This document shows positions 12,100 through 23,882 of a DNA stretch of 64,000 bases, in pieces. This DNA comes from Spisula solida (taxonomy: Eukaryota > Mollusca > Bivalvia > Venerida > Mactridae). Location: positions 8,390,089 through 8,454,088 of the forward strand of contig OX365956.1 in assembly GCA_947247005.1 (NCBI GenBank), in the 5' to 3' direction. Position 1 is the stretch's first letter. Each line of letters starts with the position of its first letter. The translations under genes and the position numbers were made by a program. The notes beneath the pieces are model-generated. The model searched no databases. It had not been told where the DNA came from and worked only from the letters and a program-made list of their open reading frames with translations.

Positions 12100-13130
12100 T
12101 AGGTTAGAGAGTATCTCAAAAACTGCTACTCTTAAGTAGCTCCAATCATCTGTTTTGTCTTTTCTCGGTACTAAATATTAATTTGTAATAAATTCAACTT
12201 ATATTAACCATCATATTTGAATTCACTAATATCACACAGAACACTTTCAATTTCATTTTATCACTATATGTTGCAGTTGCATCGTATGTTATGCACATAA
12301 GAAGAAACCCGAGGTTAGATTTAGATTTATTGCTACATACAATGTACAATTCACATGACAAAGATATGTTAAAACATACAATAAAACACTAAACAAGCAT
12401 ATATGCTATAATAATGTCATGACAATCATTATTTATTAAAATGTGTAAAAGATGACAAACAAAATATAACACGTAGTTCTTTTTGCATGGTGGTCCTTTG
12501 ACATACATGTATACAATGGGGATAACGTCTAGGCCGGGAGTGATATCACTGACGTATTTCTGTCGGCGATTGTCGTCAGTACGGTTAGTAAATCGAGATT
12601 TTTTGTTTTGTAAGGTGTTTGATATGAAATCAAGCTGGCAACCGTACCCGGACCTGTCGGTAGCTGCAGACCCCAGTCCATTTTTCTCATAATATTTACC
12701 TATAATTAAGGAGAACACTCGATTCACATGCGGTTTTAGTTACTGTACCATTGACGACTTGTCAATTTTCAATTTCTGGCGATTTGCATGGTGAATTGCT
12801 GTTTGGTGGGGTCAAATGCATTTCTTTAATATGACCACCTTGGAAATAAGAACTGTATATGTACTTTAATTTTTTTATGAAAAAAGTTAAAAAAGAGGAG
12901 TCATGAGATCCTCTAATTAATCTTCTACTGTGTAATCATTTGCTAAACGTTCAGTGATTTATGTACGACCAGATATAAATTAAGGCTAACACTGTCACGT
13001 ACCCAAGGATACATAAGTTTTTATGAATAATTACTCACTCACGAAGACATTAAATATAATACGACAATCTTAACGAGTTACAAAAAAATGTTTTATCTTT
13101 TTTGTGATCGCGGTGGTCATACGATCCGTA
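12100..13130. other. non-coding stretch, nothing recognised
   Basis: AT-rich sequence with only short ORFs. A 112-codon minus ORF at 12389-12727 has no recognisable domain, and I do not call it. Confidence 0.4.
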
Positions 13131-13215
13131 ATTATTGTAGAAACATTGTGATAAAATTACAGCTGAATATTTGTCTATATGAAGCCTTATAGAACGTGAC
13201 ACAACTTCAGTATAT
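13131..13215. repeat. solitary diverged copy of the 51-bp array and its left flank
   Basis: The order GAAACATTGTGATAAAATTACAG, then TTTGTCTATATG, then GAACGTGACACAACTTC matches 9846-9916 (GAAACGCTGTGATAAAACTGCAG, TTTCTCTATG, CAACGTGACACAGCTTC). Only one unit is present, so this may be the unexpanded form. Confidence 0.6.
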
Positions 13216-13682
13216 TCAAAAACACTTCCATTTTTAAACACATTCACTTTATGCTCAGTTTTTTGTATATTCTTCTTATATTGTGGTTTCAATATCTCAA
13301 TCTCTTCACTAACAAGATGTGTTACACAGGCCGGGTTAACTATTTTCGAATTTGATGTTTATCGGCGTCTCTAGAATAGACAGACGTTCTACTTCTTCTA
13401 CATATATTTGCGATATGTCCATCTCTACAACACTAAAACACGATACCATTATCCCAACAGCATCTTTCCAGTTGACTCTTACGTTCGATTGTTGTCATGC
13501 GAACAGAACACACACCACTCCATTTATAACGGCAAAACCTTGAATATGGAGCGATGAATTGGATAATTCGTTTTAAATTGTGCTAACCAATACATAGACT
13601 AACCTTGTATGTTACAACTGATCCACAATCCGTACGGTGGTTGATTTCTAAAGGTGCAGTATCGACTAAAGTAAAAAATTAC

Positions 13683-13835
13683 TGCTCCGTTCGTCACATT
13701 CGTTTCATCTGTTCCGCTCTTTCTCAAACAGCAGTGAAGCTACTATCTAAACAGTTTATTGGCTTAGATTGCTCGGTTTGCCCGACGAGCTAAACAAAGA
13801 CCTTTCAGAAAAACAACTTTAGTCTTGCAGACTGT
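13683..13835. repeat. dispersed repeat, inverted copy of 1484-1660
   Basis: See 1484-1660. The small ORF at 13605-13793 lies within this repeat and is not a gene. Confidence 0.65.
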
Positions 13836-13908
13836 CACAATATGTAAATGGTTTTCCATTTTTTCTCCTTATTGTTTACTAGTTGTTTTGATAATTTATA
13901 TTATCATA

Positions 13909-14225
13909 CATTCTAACACGATCTGCGGATTAATCCATATACTCATAAACTAAAGCAAAACAGGGCATGTATTATTACCGCAATAAAATATACCTATCAA
14001 ATTGCCTGTTACTATTTACGCCCCGTATCACATGACATATTTATGAATGAATTAACGTAAACTTTATAGTAAAAACTTCAACGTGTCGCGAACAAGGCAA
14101 GTTGTACGAGTATCCAGTGTCACTGCTAGGACGCATCTATTTTTAGAAACTCCAATAATTATACTCTCGAAACTAAGTTTCATTAAAACTTCTGATAATC
14201 ATTTCATTTATATTTATCATTTCAT
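13909..14225. repeat. about 315-bp duplicated segment, partner of 17098-17395
   Basis: From ATTCTAACACGATCTGCGGA through ACGCCCCGTATCACATGACA to a CATTTATATTTATCATTTCAT block, this segment is collinear with 17098-17395 in intron 2 of the receptor gene, with scattered substitutions and small indels. It lies about 620 bp upstream of the receptor start codon. Confidence 0.85.
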
Positions 14226-14846
14226 TTCACCTATACTAGTGTTATTAAAATTGTTTCAATGTTTAAAATGTGTTATTTCCTTACGAAGGCCGTTTTCTTT
14301 AACGAGGGAGGTAATTGTGCCAGCTAATAAGCCACTCATTTTCAGCGTGGAATTATGTTCAATGTCAAATGGGTGAAAATGGAATGCGCGCAGTTAAATA
14401 GTGCGGGATATTATCGTATGTAGAATCGAAATAAAAACTATGTTCTTGTATTTTGTGAGTGAATAAAACACGGGCACTCGTTCGGGTGCGCAAAATTAAA
14501 TCATTCGTGCTACGCACTCGTGGTTTAATTTTTCCACATCCAAACTCCTGTCCGTGTTTTATTCACCGACAAAATACGCGAACAGAGTTGTATTTCTTTG
14601 TGATGGAATGCTCCAAAAATGGCTTCTTTCTCATACCCTCATGGCGATGTATACCATCAGGAATGAGGGTTTGAGAGTGATACAGAGATAGAACATGTTT
14701 CAAAGTCGACCAGAAACAAATAAACTAATAAGAACATACAAACTAGTGCTAGAAGCGGGTTACACCCGTAATACGCTCCATGATCGAAATGTTACTGTAT
14801 ATCATAATTACCTTTAAAACATTTGTTTACATTTACAGGCTTAACA

Positions 14847-15095
14847 ATGAGAGTACAATTATTACTAGGGACATTATTTGTTGGGGTCATTTTTGCTCCC
14901 GTAGAAGGCGTCCACACGATTAAGGACAAAAATGACCTGGCGAAAAAGCTCTTGAAAGACTACCGGAGACACACCTTACCAGTTCCCGATTTCAATCAAA
15001 AGTTTGTAGTTAACATTACAGCCTTTCCAATAGCTGTTGGTGACATAGATGAAGTGGAGGAGGAATTAGCGACCGTTCTTGGCCTAACCATGACC
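14847..15095 (+). CDS. receptor-like subunit 1, coding exon 1
   Basis: 83 codons, from the ATG in GCTTAACAATGAGAGTACA to donor ATGACC/GTAAGT. The ATG is preceded by an acceptor (ACATTTACAG ending 14838), so the mRNA leader begins in another exon. It encodes the signal peptide and first strands of the ligand-binding domain. Confidence 0.9.
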
Positions 15096-18000
15096 GTAAG
15101 TAGGAGCTTAGAAACCATTGAAGGTATAGTATTATGCCGATCTGAACAGTTTTTGTTAAATTTATTAATACATTTTTGTGACATTTTTCTTACATATTGG
15201 CAAAGACGTATATCTAATTACAATCAGTGTAATGGAAATGCAAATATCTCTCATTATATACGAGTAATGTCGCATCATATAATGGGACAAAACATCAGTA
15301 TTTGTTTAAAACTAAATTTCTCGCTAATACTAGGGCAAAAGATACACTGCATAGATTCTTGAAGCTCATCCATTAGGAAATCGAAATAGCTGCCACCCAA
15401 CACTTTGCATGTGTAAATTGGCAAAATTTAAACCAACCCTGACTTCCGAGCATGATGCCGAGCATAGCCTTTATTAGCCAGTCAGCTTTCAGCTAAAATA
15501 TGCCAGGAATATGATTTCCGCGTCAAATCTCCATTAGTCTGGGCCAGGTAGACTTAAACCTAGATTTTTGGTATAAAGTTTGTTTTCTCTTTTGATTATG
15601 ATTTAGCACATATTCACTGTAAAAAATCAGGTGGGTGCATCGGGATTTCCCTTGGGCAACTTTTGTTATTGACGTTTATTGATATAATGGTCAAACGACC
15701 TAATATACCTGAAAAATAATAACATCTTTTAAAGGTTAAAGTCATTAGTTAATCACGAAGTCATGTTTATTTCTTGTACAAATTGATAGGAAATAATATA
15801 CAGTACTTGTTTGCAACAAATTAATTACTGTACATGTATATGTTTCTCTTACTAATCGTGGTATTTTACGTTACCAAAGTGCATTAGGTTACAAGGCATA
15901 TAAAGTTTGTATTTTCTCATTATACTAATCTGTTTCACTATTCAAATGTATCTTATTATCTTTTATATATACATGTAATCCTTTAAAACATATTGGTACA
16001 TGATCACGGTTTGGACATCACTATAATAAATGAAACCTATGCGCTGAATTATAATCAGAAGAGAAAAAAACTATATACCTCAAAGCAAGGTTCATCAATA
16101 AAATGCCATATCTAGTCCAGACTACATGTAAAGTCAGAGAAGCCCTAGTATTGCACTTCAACTCAATATTTTCAAAGGCTAGAACTATCAAGGTCATTTG
16201 GACGCTTGTCAAAATTTCATAAAAAACATCAAATTATTAAAATCAAAACCATTCTACATATTAGATTATTTGCAGTCCAAAAAGGTCTTTAAACACATTT
16301 TGTATCTACTCAATTTCTACCCCGCCAAAATCATGCAGAGCTAGCTTACTGTTTAACGCTACATTGCTGCTCAACAAACAAAACAGGGATAAAATCAAAA
16401 CTACCCGCATGGTAGGACAAAAATGGTTTTAGAGAGTATTAAAGGGAGCTAACTCTATAACAGAAAAAACTGGGATGAAAGCAGAATAATCCGAATGATT
16501 GGACCAAATTATGTAGTTTTCAGAAGATAGTTTAAGGCGAGATAACTGGATAATGTGTCTCATTGCATTACAGTGGACAGATAGTAGTATACGCTGGAAA
16601 CCAGAAGAACACAACAACATCACAAATATTACACTTGGATTAAACGAAGTTTGGAAACCTGAGTTAATGTTAGTAAATCCGCATCAAAAAGATATTACTG
16701 GACATTTAGACGTGTCGTCCGTAAGTATAAACTATGCGTATATTTGCATGCTTTTAAAAATCACGTTGATCTAACTATGAAGGATGTCTACCGTCTCTTC
16801 AAAATAAAAAAACTGCAAAACTAAGGCATATTTTGTTTAAGTAGAACGGCAAAGTATGATTTTTAGACATTGAAAAGTAGGGATGAAGTATGAAATTACA
16901 ACGTTCTTTCATAGTATTTCCATTGCGCAGATAGAATTGAGTGTCAGAAGATCACACCAGGATGTATGCTGCATAAGTTAGGTCCATTCTAGAAGGATAG
17001 TAAATTTATTAGCAGGGATGGACTTCCTCAATGAAATTTATTGATGTAGTATGTAGAACATACAGTTATATATTTGCGACGTTGTGGTTCGTAAACTTAT
17101 ATTCTAACACGATCTGCGGACTAATCCAAATACACATAGAGCAAACCAGGCCATGTATTATTACCGCAATAATACATACCTATCAAACTGGCTGTTACTA
17201 TTTACGCCCCGTATCACGTGACATATTTATGAATGAATGTAAACTTTATAGTAAAAACTTCAACGAGGCAAGTTGCACGAGTATCCAGTGTTACAGCTAT
17301 GACGCATCTATTTTTGGAAACTCTAATATACCCTCGACACCAAGCCTTTCATGAAAACCTCTGATAATCAATTCATTTATATTTTTCATTTCATGAAAAA
17401 GACACCTTTTATTCGTGTTACACGAATTCGTACACGTTCGAATCGCAACCTCTCTATTGTAGTTTGTTAACTTGTAACAGTACTACTGAGTAGGCTTATT
17501 TGCGACAATATTGTAGTTTGTTAACTTGTAACAGTACTACTGAGTAGGCTTATTTGCGACAATATTGTAGTTCGTTAACTTGTTACAGTATGCTTATTTG
17601 CGACAATATTGTAGTAAACTTGTAACAGTATACTTATTTGCGACATTGTAGTTTGTTAACTTGTAACAGTACTACTGAGTAGGCTTATTTGCGACATTGT
17701 AGTTTGTTAACTTGTAACAGTACTACTGAGTAGGCTTATTTGTGACATTAAAGTTCGTTAACTTGTAACAGTAGGCTTATTTGCGACATTGCTGTTTGTA
17801 ATCTGTAACTCCATTTTAATTTCAGACTGGCGTGAGTTATTCCCACTTGGGGCAAACTACGTGGATATCGAGAGTTACGCTGCATACAACATGTGACATC
17901 GAAACAACTTACTTTCCTTTTGATGTCCAAACCTGTGCTATCCACTTAGTTTTAGCTGGAAACGATGCGTACTTAATAACTGTGAATGCTTCGTGGGAAA

Positions 18001-18680
18001 AGCACTTCACAAAGGAGAATGGTGCCTGGAAAATAAACCATTTACACATACACGGGAGCGAATGGTCGTACATTATGATAGATTTCGATTTCGCACGGAA
18101 ACCTATGTACATGATGATAAACATTTTACTACCAATAATCATCCTAGCTTTGCTAACACCAATGGTATTCCTAATGTCAAAGAGCTCGGGTGAGAGACTA
18201 GGATTCTCTGTAACAATGATGCTATCAATTTCAGTATATATGACCATAGTCAGCGACCATTTGCCAAAGAATTCAGACCCAATGCCCCTCATATCAATCT
18301 TGATATTTCTGTGGTATATTTTCAATGCCCTTATTGTATTGATCGTTATTTTGAACATTAAGATCAGCCACATCAAGGACAATCGTAGAATTCCTAGGTG
18401 TGTTTGTGCTTTTGTACGACTGACACGAAGAATAAGTTGTAAGAAGACCTTATCAACCAGCAGCGCGTCAACTGGAGAGACTGAAAAATGTCTTAAAGAC
18501 ATTGGCGAAGACGAGAATGAAAACAATTGTAGAGAAGAATCTACGAGAATTACATGGATGGAGGTTAGCGTCGCCATAGACAGATGGTGCTTTGTTGTCA
18601 TTTACCTCATCAAATTCGTCGTGCCTGCAGTTTTTATTGCTATTGTATCAACAAAACAGAGAGTAGTATTTGAACACTAA
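14847..18680 (+). CDS. nicotinic acetylcholine receptor-like subunit 1 (3 coding exons)
   Basis: Joining 14847-15095, 16574-16720 and 17826-18680 gives 416 residues with both introns in phase 0. A signal peptide (MRVQLLLGTLFVGVIFAPVEG) starts the protein. The ligand-binding domain follows, with NIT glycosylation sites, EVWKPE in loop A and a canonical Cys-loop (C155 and C169, 13 residues between, FPFD inside). Four membrane segments lie at about 226-249, 255-277, 285-310 and 386-408, with a short acidic M3-M4 loop. M2 keeps E at -1' and L at 9', which suggests a cation channel. The loop B tryptophan and the loop C vicinal cysteines are absent, so it is a non-alpha, divergent subunit that may not bind acetylcholine in the classical way. 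Family members form pentameric plasma-membrane channels. An acceptor just before the ATG implies an upstream 5' UTR exon, not located. Confidence 0.93.
16574..16720 (+). CDS. receptor-like subunit 1, coding exon 2
   Basis: 147 bp, 49 codons, between acceptor GCATTACAG and donor CGTCC/GTAAGT. It encodes W-T-D-S-S-I-R-W through LGLNEVWKP. The length equals that of its paralogue at 45292-45438. Confidence 0.92.
17098..17395. repeat. intronic copy of the 13909-14225 segment
   Basis: Same orientation as its partner. This copy lacks a few short blocks, for example part of the region after TTCAACG. Confidence 0.85.
17456..17795. repeat. about 54-bp minisatellite next to the exon 3 acceptor
   Basis: Seven full or shortened units start ATTGTAGTTTGTTAACTTG and continue through GTAACAG, ACTGAGTAGG and CTTATTTGCGAC. 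Several units lack the middle block. A final diverged unit (ATTGCTGTTTGTAATCTGTA, from 17788) runs into the polypyrimidine tract of exon 3. Confidence 0.88.
17826..18680 (+). CDS. receptor-like subunit 1, coding exon 3 (terminal)
   Basis: 284 codons plus TAA after acceptor TTTTAATTTCAG. It encodes the Cys-loop, loops B and C, M1-M4 and the cytoplasmic loop. The long antisense frame at 17909-18601 is a shadow of this exon. Confidence 0.95.
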   Translation, partial: TGVSYSHLGQTTWISRVTLHTTCDIETTYFPFDVQTCAIHLVLAGNDAYLITVNASWEKHFTKENGAWKINHLHIHGSEWSYIMIDFDFARKPMYMMINILLPIIILALLTPMVFLMSKSSGERLGFSVTMMLSISVYMTIVSDHLPKNSDPMPLISILIFLWYIFNALIVLIVILNIKISHIKDNRRIPRCVCAFVRLTRRISCKKTLSTSSASTGETEKCLKDIGEDENENNCREESTRITWMEVSVAIDRWCFVVIYLIKFVVPAVFIAIVSTKQRVVFEH

Positions 18681-18819
18681 ACTCCACTTACTTCGAATAT
18701 AGCATGCCATAGACCGTACTTTTGTACATCATAGAATGCACTATTCATGTTTTTTACACTTATGACAGACAGCCATTGTGCCTTTTTGTGAAACTTTGTT
18801 CATTTGTATGAGCCCTTCT

Positions 18820-19135
18820 GCAATTTCGTTGTCCAGCACAAGGCTGCTTCATATCAAAATTGCATATACACTGAATCTGTTGTCGATTGTCCTTGTGGTG
18901 TGTGTCGTCAATTTGCTTTGTCTTGTCACCTGGCTCTTGTGTCGGTTTAATTTGACTGACTGTTAAACGACAGACTTTCGGAGTAGGATGTTGTGTTTTT
19001 TTTGTAGTTGCTAGTTTGTTCTGTGCCTTTTTGAGTTACGTAGTGCTTGTCTTTGTCTTTTTTGTCATGTGTCCTTTCATGTCCTGCTGTTTCTTTGTTT
19101 CTGCCCGTAGTTTCGTATTTTTGTTAAAATTATTA
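18820..19135 (-). repeat. dispersed repeat related to 52165-52350
   Basis: In reverse complement, the blocks TTGACTGACTG, GGCTCTTGT and CAGACTTTCGGAGTAGGATG resemble the 52230-52350 stretch. The sequence is T-rich and non-coding. Confidence 0.4.
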
Positions 19136-20103
19136 ACAAGAGGGCCCAAAGGGCCCTAGGTCGCTCACCTGTCGTAGTAGTGCATGCAAGTCCTGTGATT
19201 TGACCTAGTGATCTCGCACTTGACCTAGATTTTGTAAAGATGATCATTGTGACCAAGTTTCATAAAGATTAGGCTAAAATGGTGTCCTCTTGTGACTATA
19301 CAAATATTTCTTATGATTTGATCTAGTGACCTAATTTTTGACACCAGAGGAGCCAATATCGAACTTGGCCTGGATTTTGTTGAGATGATCATTATGACCA
19401 AGTTTCATAAAGATTGTGTCAAAATTATGAGCTCTAGTGACTATACAAGGTTTTTCTATGATTTGACCTTGTGACCTAGTTTTTGACCCCGAACGACACA
19501 ATATCGAACTTGACCTCGATTTTATTGAGATTATTATTGTGACCAAGTTTCATAAAGATTATGTCAAAATTGTGACCTCTAGTGGCTACACAAGGTTTCT
19601 CCATGATTTGACCTTGTGACCTAGTTTTTGACCTCGAATGACCCAATATCGTACTTGACCTAGATTTAGTTAAGATAATCATTGTGACAAAGTTTCATAA
19701 AGATTAAGTCAAAATTATGACCTCTGGAGAGGACGCAATGTTTTTCTATGATTTGACCTTGTGACCTAGTTTTTGACCCCGGATAGCCCAATATCAAACT
19801 TGACCTAGATTTTGTTGAGATGATCATTGTGACAAAGTTTCATAAAGATTTAGTCAAAATTATGACCTCTAGTGACTAAACAAGGTTTTTCTATAATTTG
19901 ACCTAGTGACCTAGTTTTTGACCTCAGATGACCCAATATTGAACTTGACCTGGATTTTGTTGAGATTATCATTTTGACCAAGTTTCATAAAGATTAGGCC
20001 AAAATTGTGACCTCTAGAGAGGACACAACCCAATTGTTGACAGACGGACGAAGAGTGATCACAAAAGCTCACTCTGTCACTTTGTGACAGGTGAGCTGAA
20101 AAT
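19136..20103 (+). mobile_element. pearl-like element with internal 150-bp repeats and terminal hairpins
   Basis: The element starts ACAAG, then hairpin AGGGCCC-AAA-GGGCCCT (19141-19157). The body is about five diverged repeats of 145-150 bp marked by TTTGACCTTGTGACCTAG, then TTGAGATGATCATTGTGACC and TTTCATAAAGATT. It ends with a GACAGACGGACGAAG block and a hairpin AGCTCAC..TGTCAC-TTT-GTGACA.GTGAGCT (20066-20097) followed by GAAAA. There is no ORF. The layout of unique ends around internal tandem repeats resembles the pearl elements described from oysters, but the family name is inference. Confidence 0.75.
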
Positions 20104-20449
20104 ATGGGTAAGGGTTTAATTTAGCTCCAAAGCCGTTGATATGGCAGAGTTTTTCAATCTTAAATACCAGTAATTAACAATATGTCATAATTACTCAGTA
20201 TTCGTCATTTTCTAAGGGGCAAATTCTATTGGAGCTAGTTTTTTTATTCGCATTCACTATAATATTTGTCCCATATCTGATTCGTTTGCGCTATTCGTAC
20301 CCTACTCGGTTCGTTTATAAGTTAATATGCAGCTGTATAAGAATTATTGATATAGTTTTTTGTTGCTAGTGTTTTGCATTTCCTTGCGCCCTTTCATCCA
20401 CTATCGAATTATTTACATTATTTTTGTTAATACCATCAATTAATTATTT

Positions 20450-20900
20450 GTGAGGCTGCAGGTAGGGGTTTTTCATTAACCTTGTAACTTTTAAGGCATC
20501 AGACAGCTTAAACTAGGCGTTTCGGCCTTTTATTGGTTAATCAGCGTTGGTATACAAATTGTTTAAAGTGGGTCATTCGGCTAGGGGCATTTAGCTTGTT
20601 GGAGCTAGGTCGTTCAGCTGTTGCACTCGGATTGTTGAGGCTGGGCCATCCAGCAAAGACATTACACTTGTTGAAACTAGGTCATTCAGTTGGGGCATTC
20701 AAAATTGTTTTTGCTGAAACTATGTCATTCAGCTGAAACCATGGCATTCAGCTTTTTAATACTGTTGTTCTTTAACTTTTTAGGACTTCAGACAGCTTAA
20801 ACTAGGTATTTCAGCCGTTTTACTGTTGAAACTAGCGCATTCAGCCTTGAGATTGGTGATTCTAGTTCAGTCAGCTTTTTGACAGCTGGGACTTGGGCCG
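20450..20900. repeat. degenerate tandem repeat of about 40-45 bp
   Basis: Repeated imperfect blocks of the type TTGTTGAAACTAGGTCATTC and AGACAGCTTAAACTAGG recur across the stretch. There is no gene. Confidence 0.5.
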
Positions 20901-20939
20901 ATCATTTTCTCGTTCGATTGTGCGTTAGGCATGGTATGT

Positions 20940-21005
20940 TGTTAATGTGTTCTGTGCTCAGCTGGTTAAGTTGAGTGCTGCCTTCCCTGTCCGACTAAAT
21001 ATTAT
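20940..21005 (-). repeat. dispersed repeat fragment (AGTCGGACAGGGAAGGCAGC family)
   Basis: Reverse complement reads AATATTTAGTCGGACAGGGA then AGGCAGCACTCAACTTAACC. The same sequence occurs on the plus strand near 42570-42600 and 52165-52200. Confidence 0.55.
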
Positions 21006-21710
21006 ATCTTCTTGTGTCGTATGGAGAGATAGTTGTATTTTCCTACATGTATTACATATGTTATCTTGTTGCTTTGTATTTGCTTGAAAGTATAGGACTA
21101 GGTTAATTCTGAAAAAAGTTAATGATGTAAAATTGGATACTCTGTTCTTTTGCGTTGTATATAAATGTTCATCATGCAGATTTTATATGTACGCGTGGCT
21201 GTATAAGCTATACTTAATTAGATTAACCGCACCTCAACTGCAATCAACACCTCTGCAAGATACATGTTGCCATTCTGCAGAACAGACTCGTATCGACACT
21301 CCTTCTTCCCGTCCAGCATACGCCTCTGAAACACTCTTCCAGTTCACAGGAGGGAGCCTTTACCATCGAGGAATTCAGGTCGGGCATCGTCTTTCACAGA
21401 TATGTTTTATAATTTTAACCCAGCACTTGTTTGAGCCTCAGATTGACCTTGTACATAGCCTTCTCACTGTTTGACAATGCCCCAGAGTGGGCACTGAACA
21501 TTATTGGAAGAAGACTGTCTGAGGTTTAAACTAAAGACGGGCACAGACATTCCTGACCGTATGGAGTACATTCTGCAGATGGATAAAGCCGTTCTGGCCT
21601 TAGGGATAAATATTGTTGATTGGCCAGCTTTACTGACCGTTCGTGCTAAAAACGCAAAATTGAAAAAAAATCCTCCACTATCGGGCACTTATTCATACTA
21701 CATATGTCTT

Positions 21711-22249
21711 CAGCCATTCCTGTCCACATTTTGGTGCACACATATATTACAGACGGGTTCAGCCATTCCTGTCCACATTTTGGTGCACACATATTACAGG
21801 CGGGTTCAGCCATTCCTGTCCACATTTTGGTTCACACATATATTACAGACGGGTTCAGCCATTCCTGTCCAAATTTTGGTGCACACATATATTACAGACG
21901 GGTTCAGCCATTCCTGTCCACATTTTAGTGCACACATATATTACAGACGGGTTCAGCCAGTCCTGGCCACATTTTGGTGCATACATGTATTACAGACGGG
22001 TTCAGCCATTACTGTCCACATTTTAGTGCATACATGTATTACAGACGGGTTCAGCCATTCCTGTCCACATTTTGGTGCATGCATGCATTACAGACGGGTT
22101 CAGCCATTCATGTCCACATTTTGGTGCACACATGCATTACAGACGGGTTCAGCCATTCATGTCCACATTTTGGTGCATACATATTTTACAGAAGGGTTCT
22201 GCAGCCATTCCTGTCCACATTTTGGTGTACACATATATTATAGAGCGGT
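21711..22249. repeat. 49-bp minisatellite, about 11 units
   Basis: Units start CAGCCATTCCTGTCCACATT and continue with TTGGTGCACACATATATTAC and AGACGGGTT. All three plus-strand frames stay open because the 49-bp period rotates the frame. The resulting long ORFs are not genes. Confidence 0.92.
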
Positions 22250-22338
22250 GAAACCATTTTGGCTGCATGAGGTTATTATTAAATACAAGATTCACAAACG
22301 AATGTGGTACATGCTACTGATGTGTACAGCCTTTCCTC

Positions 22339-23882
22339 TCCTGTGGGATACATTCTATGGTAAATACTGGTCATATAGGATACATCCTAGGGTACTACTT
22401 GTTGGTACCACCATCCCGTCCTGTGGGATACATTCTATGGTAATACTGGTCATCTAGGATACATCCTAGGGTACTACAGGTTGGTACCACCATCCCGTCC
22501 TGTGGGATACATTCTATGGTAAATACAGGTCATATAGGATACATCCTAGGGTACTACATGTTGGTACCACCATCCCGTCCTGTGGGATACATTCTATGGT
22601 AAATACAGGTCATATAGGATACATCCTAGGGTACTACAGGTTGGTACCGCCATCTCGTCCTGTGGGATACATTCTATGGTAAATACAGGTCATATAGGAT
22701 ACATCCTAGGGTACTTCATGTTGGTACCACCATCCCGTCCTGTGGGATACATTCTATGGTAAATACTGGTCATATGGGAAACATCCTAGGGTACATCCTC
22801 TTTATTATATTATTATTTATTATTATTATTATTATTATTACTACAGGTTGGTACCGCCATCTCGTCCTGTGGGACACAATCTATGGTAAATACAGGTCAT
22901 ATAGGATACATCCTAGGGTACTACAGATTGGTACCACCATCCCGTACTGTGGGATACATTCTATGGTAATACTGGTCATATAGGATACACCCTAGGGTAC
23001 TTCATGTTGGTACCACCATCCCGTCCTGTGGGATACATTCTATGGTAATACTGGTCATATAGGATACACCCTAGGGTACTTCATGTTGGTACCACCATCC
23101 CGTCCTGTGGGATACATTCTATGGTAATACTTGTCATATAGGATACATCCTAGGGTACTTCATGTTGGTACCGCTATCCCGTCCTGTGGGATACATTCTA
23201 TGGTAATACTGGTCATATAGGATACACCCTAGGGTACAACAGGTTGGTACCACCATCCCGTCCTGTGGGATACATTCTATGGTAAATACTGGTCATATAG
23301 GATACACCCTAGGGTACAACAGGTGGGTACCGCTATCCCGTCCTGTGGGACACAATCTATGGTAAATACAGGTCATATAGGATACACCCTAGGGTACAAC
23401 AGGTGGGTACCGCTATCCCGTCCTGTGGGATACATTCTATGGTAATACTGGTCATATAGGATACACCCTAGGGTACAACAGGTTGGTACCACCATCCCGT
23501 CCTGTGGGATACATTCTATGGTAAATACTGGTCATATAGGATACACCCTAGGGTACAACAGGTGGGTACCGCTATCCCGTCCTGTGGGACACAATCTATG
23601 GTAAATACAGGTCATATAGGATACACCCTAGGGTACAACAGGTGGGTACCGCTATCCCGTCCTGTGGGATACATTCTATGGTAATACTTGTCATATAGGA
23701 TACATCCTAGGGTACTACAGGTTGGTACCGCTATCCCGTCCTGTGGGATACATTCTATGGTAATACTGGTCATATAGGATACACCCTAGGGTACAACAGG
23801 TGGGTACCGCTATCCCGTCCTGTGGGACACAATCTATGGTAAATACAGGTCATATAGGATACATCTTAGGGTACTACAGGTA
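22339..23882. repeat. 79/80-bp satellite-like array, about 19 units
   Basis: Each unit reads TCCTGTGGGATACATTCTAT, GGTAA(A)TACTGGTCATATAG, GATACATCCTAGGGTACTAC, then a GGTTGGTACC block. Palindromes CCTAGG and GGTACC lie in every unit. A roughly 50-bp (ATT)n-rich insertion interrupts the array at 22797-22847. From about 23220 a three-unit block of about 238 bp repeats twice, a higher-order pattern. Confidence 0.93.

Larger units (their letters stand above)
16721..17825 (+). other. intron 2 of receptor-like subunit 1
   Basis: The intron holds a 300-bp copy of the 13909-14225 segment and a 7-unit minisatellite that ends about 30 bp before the exon 3 acceptor. Confidence 0.85.

Noticed and set aside
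17909..18601. 230-codon minus-strand ORF
   Set aside because: Antisense shadow of receptor exon 3, whose sense frame has full domain evidence.
21504..22457. 317-codon ORF over the 49-bp array
   Set aside because: The period rotates through all frames, and all are open because the unit lacks stops. The short 5' part (21504-21690) has no recognisable domain.
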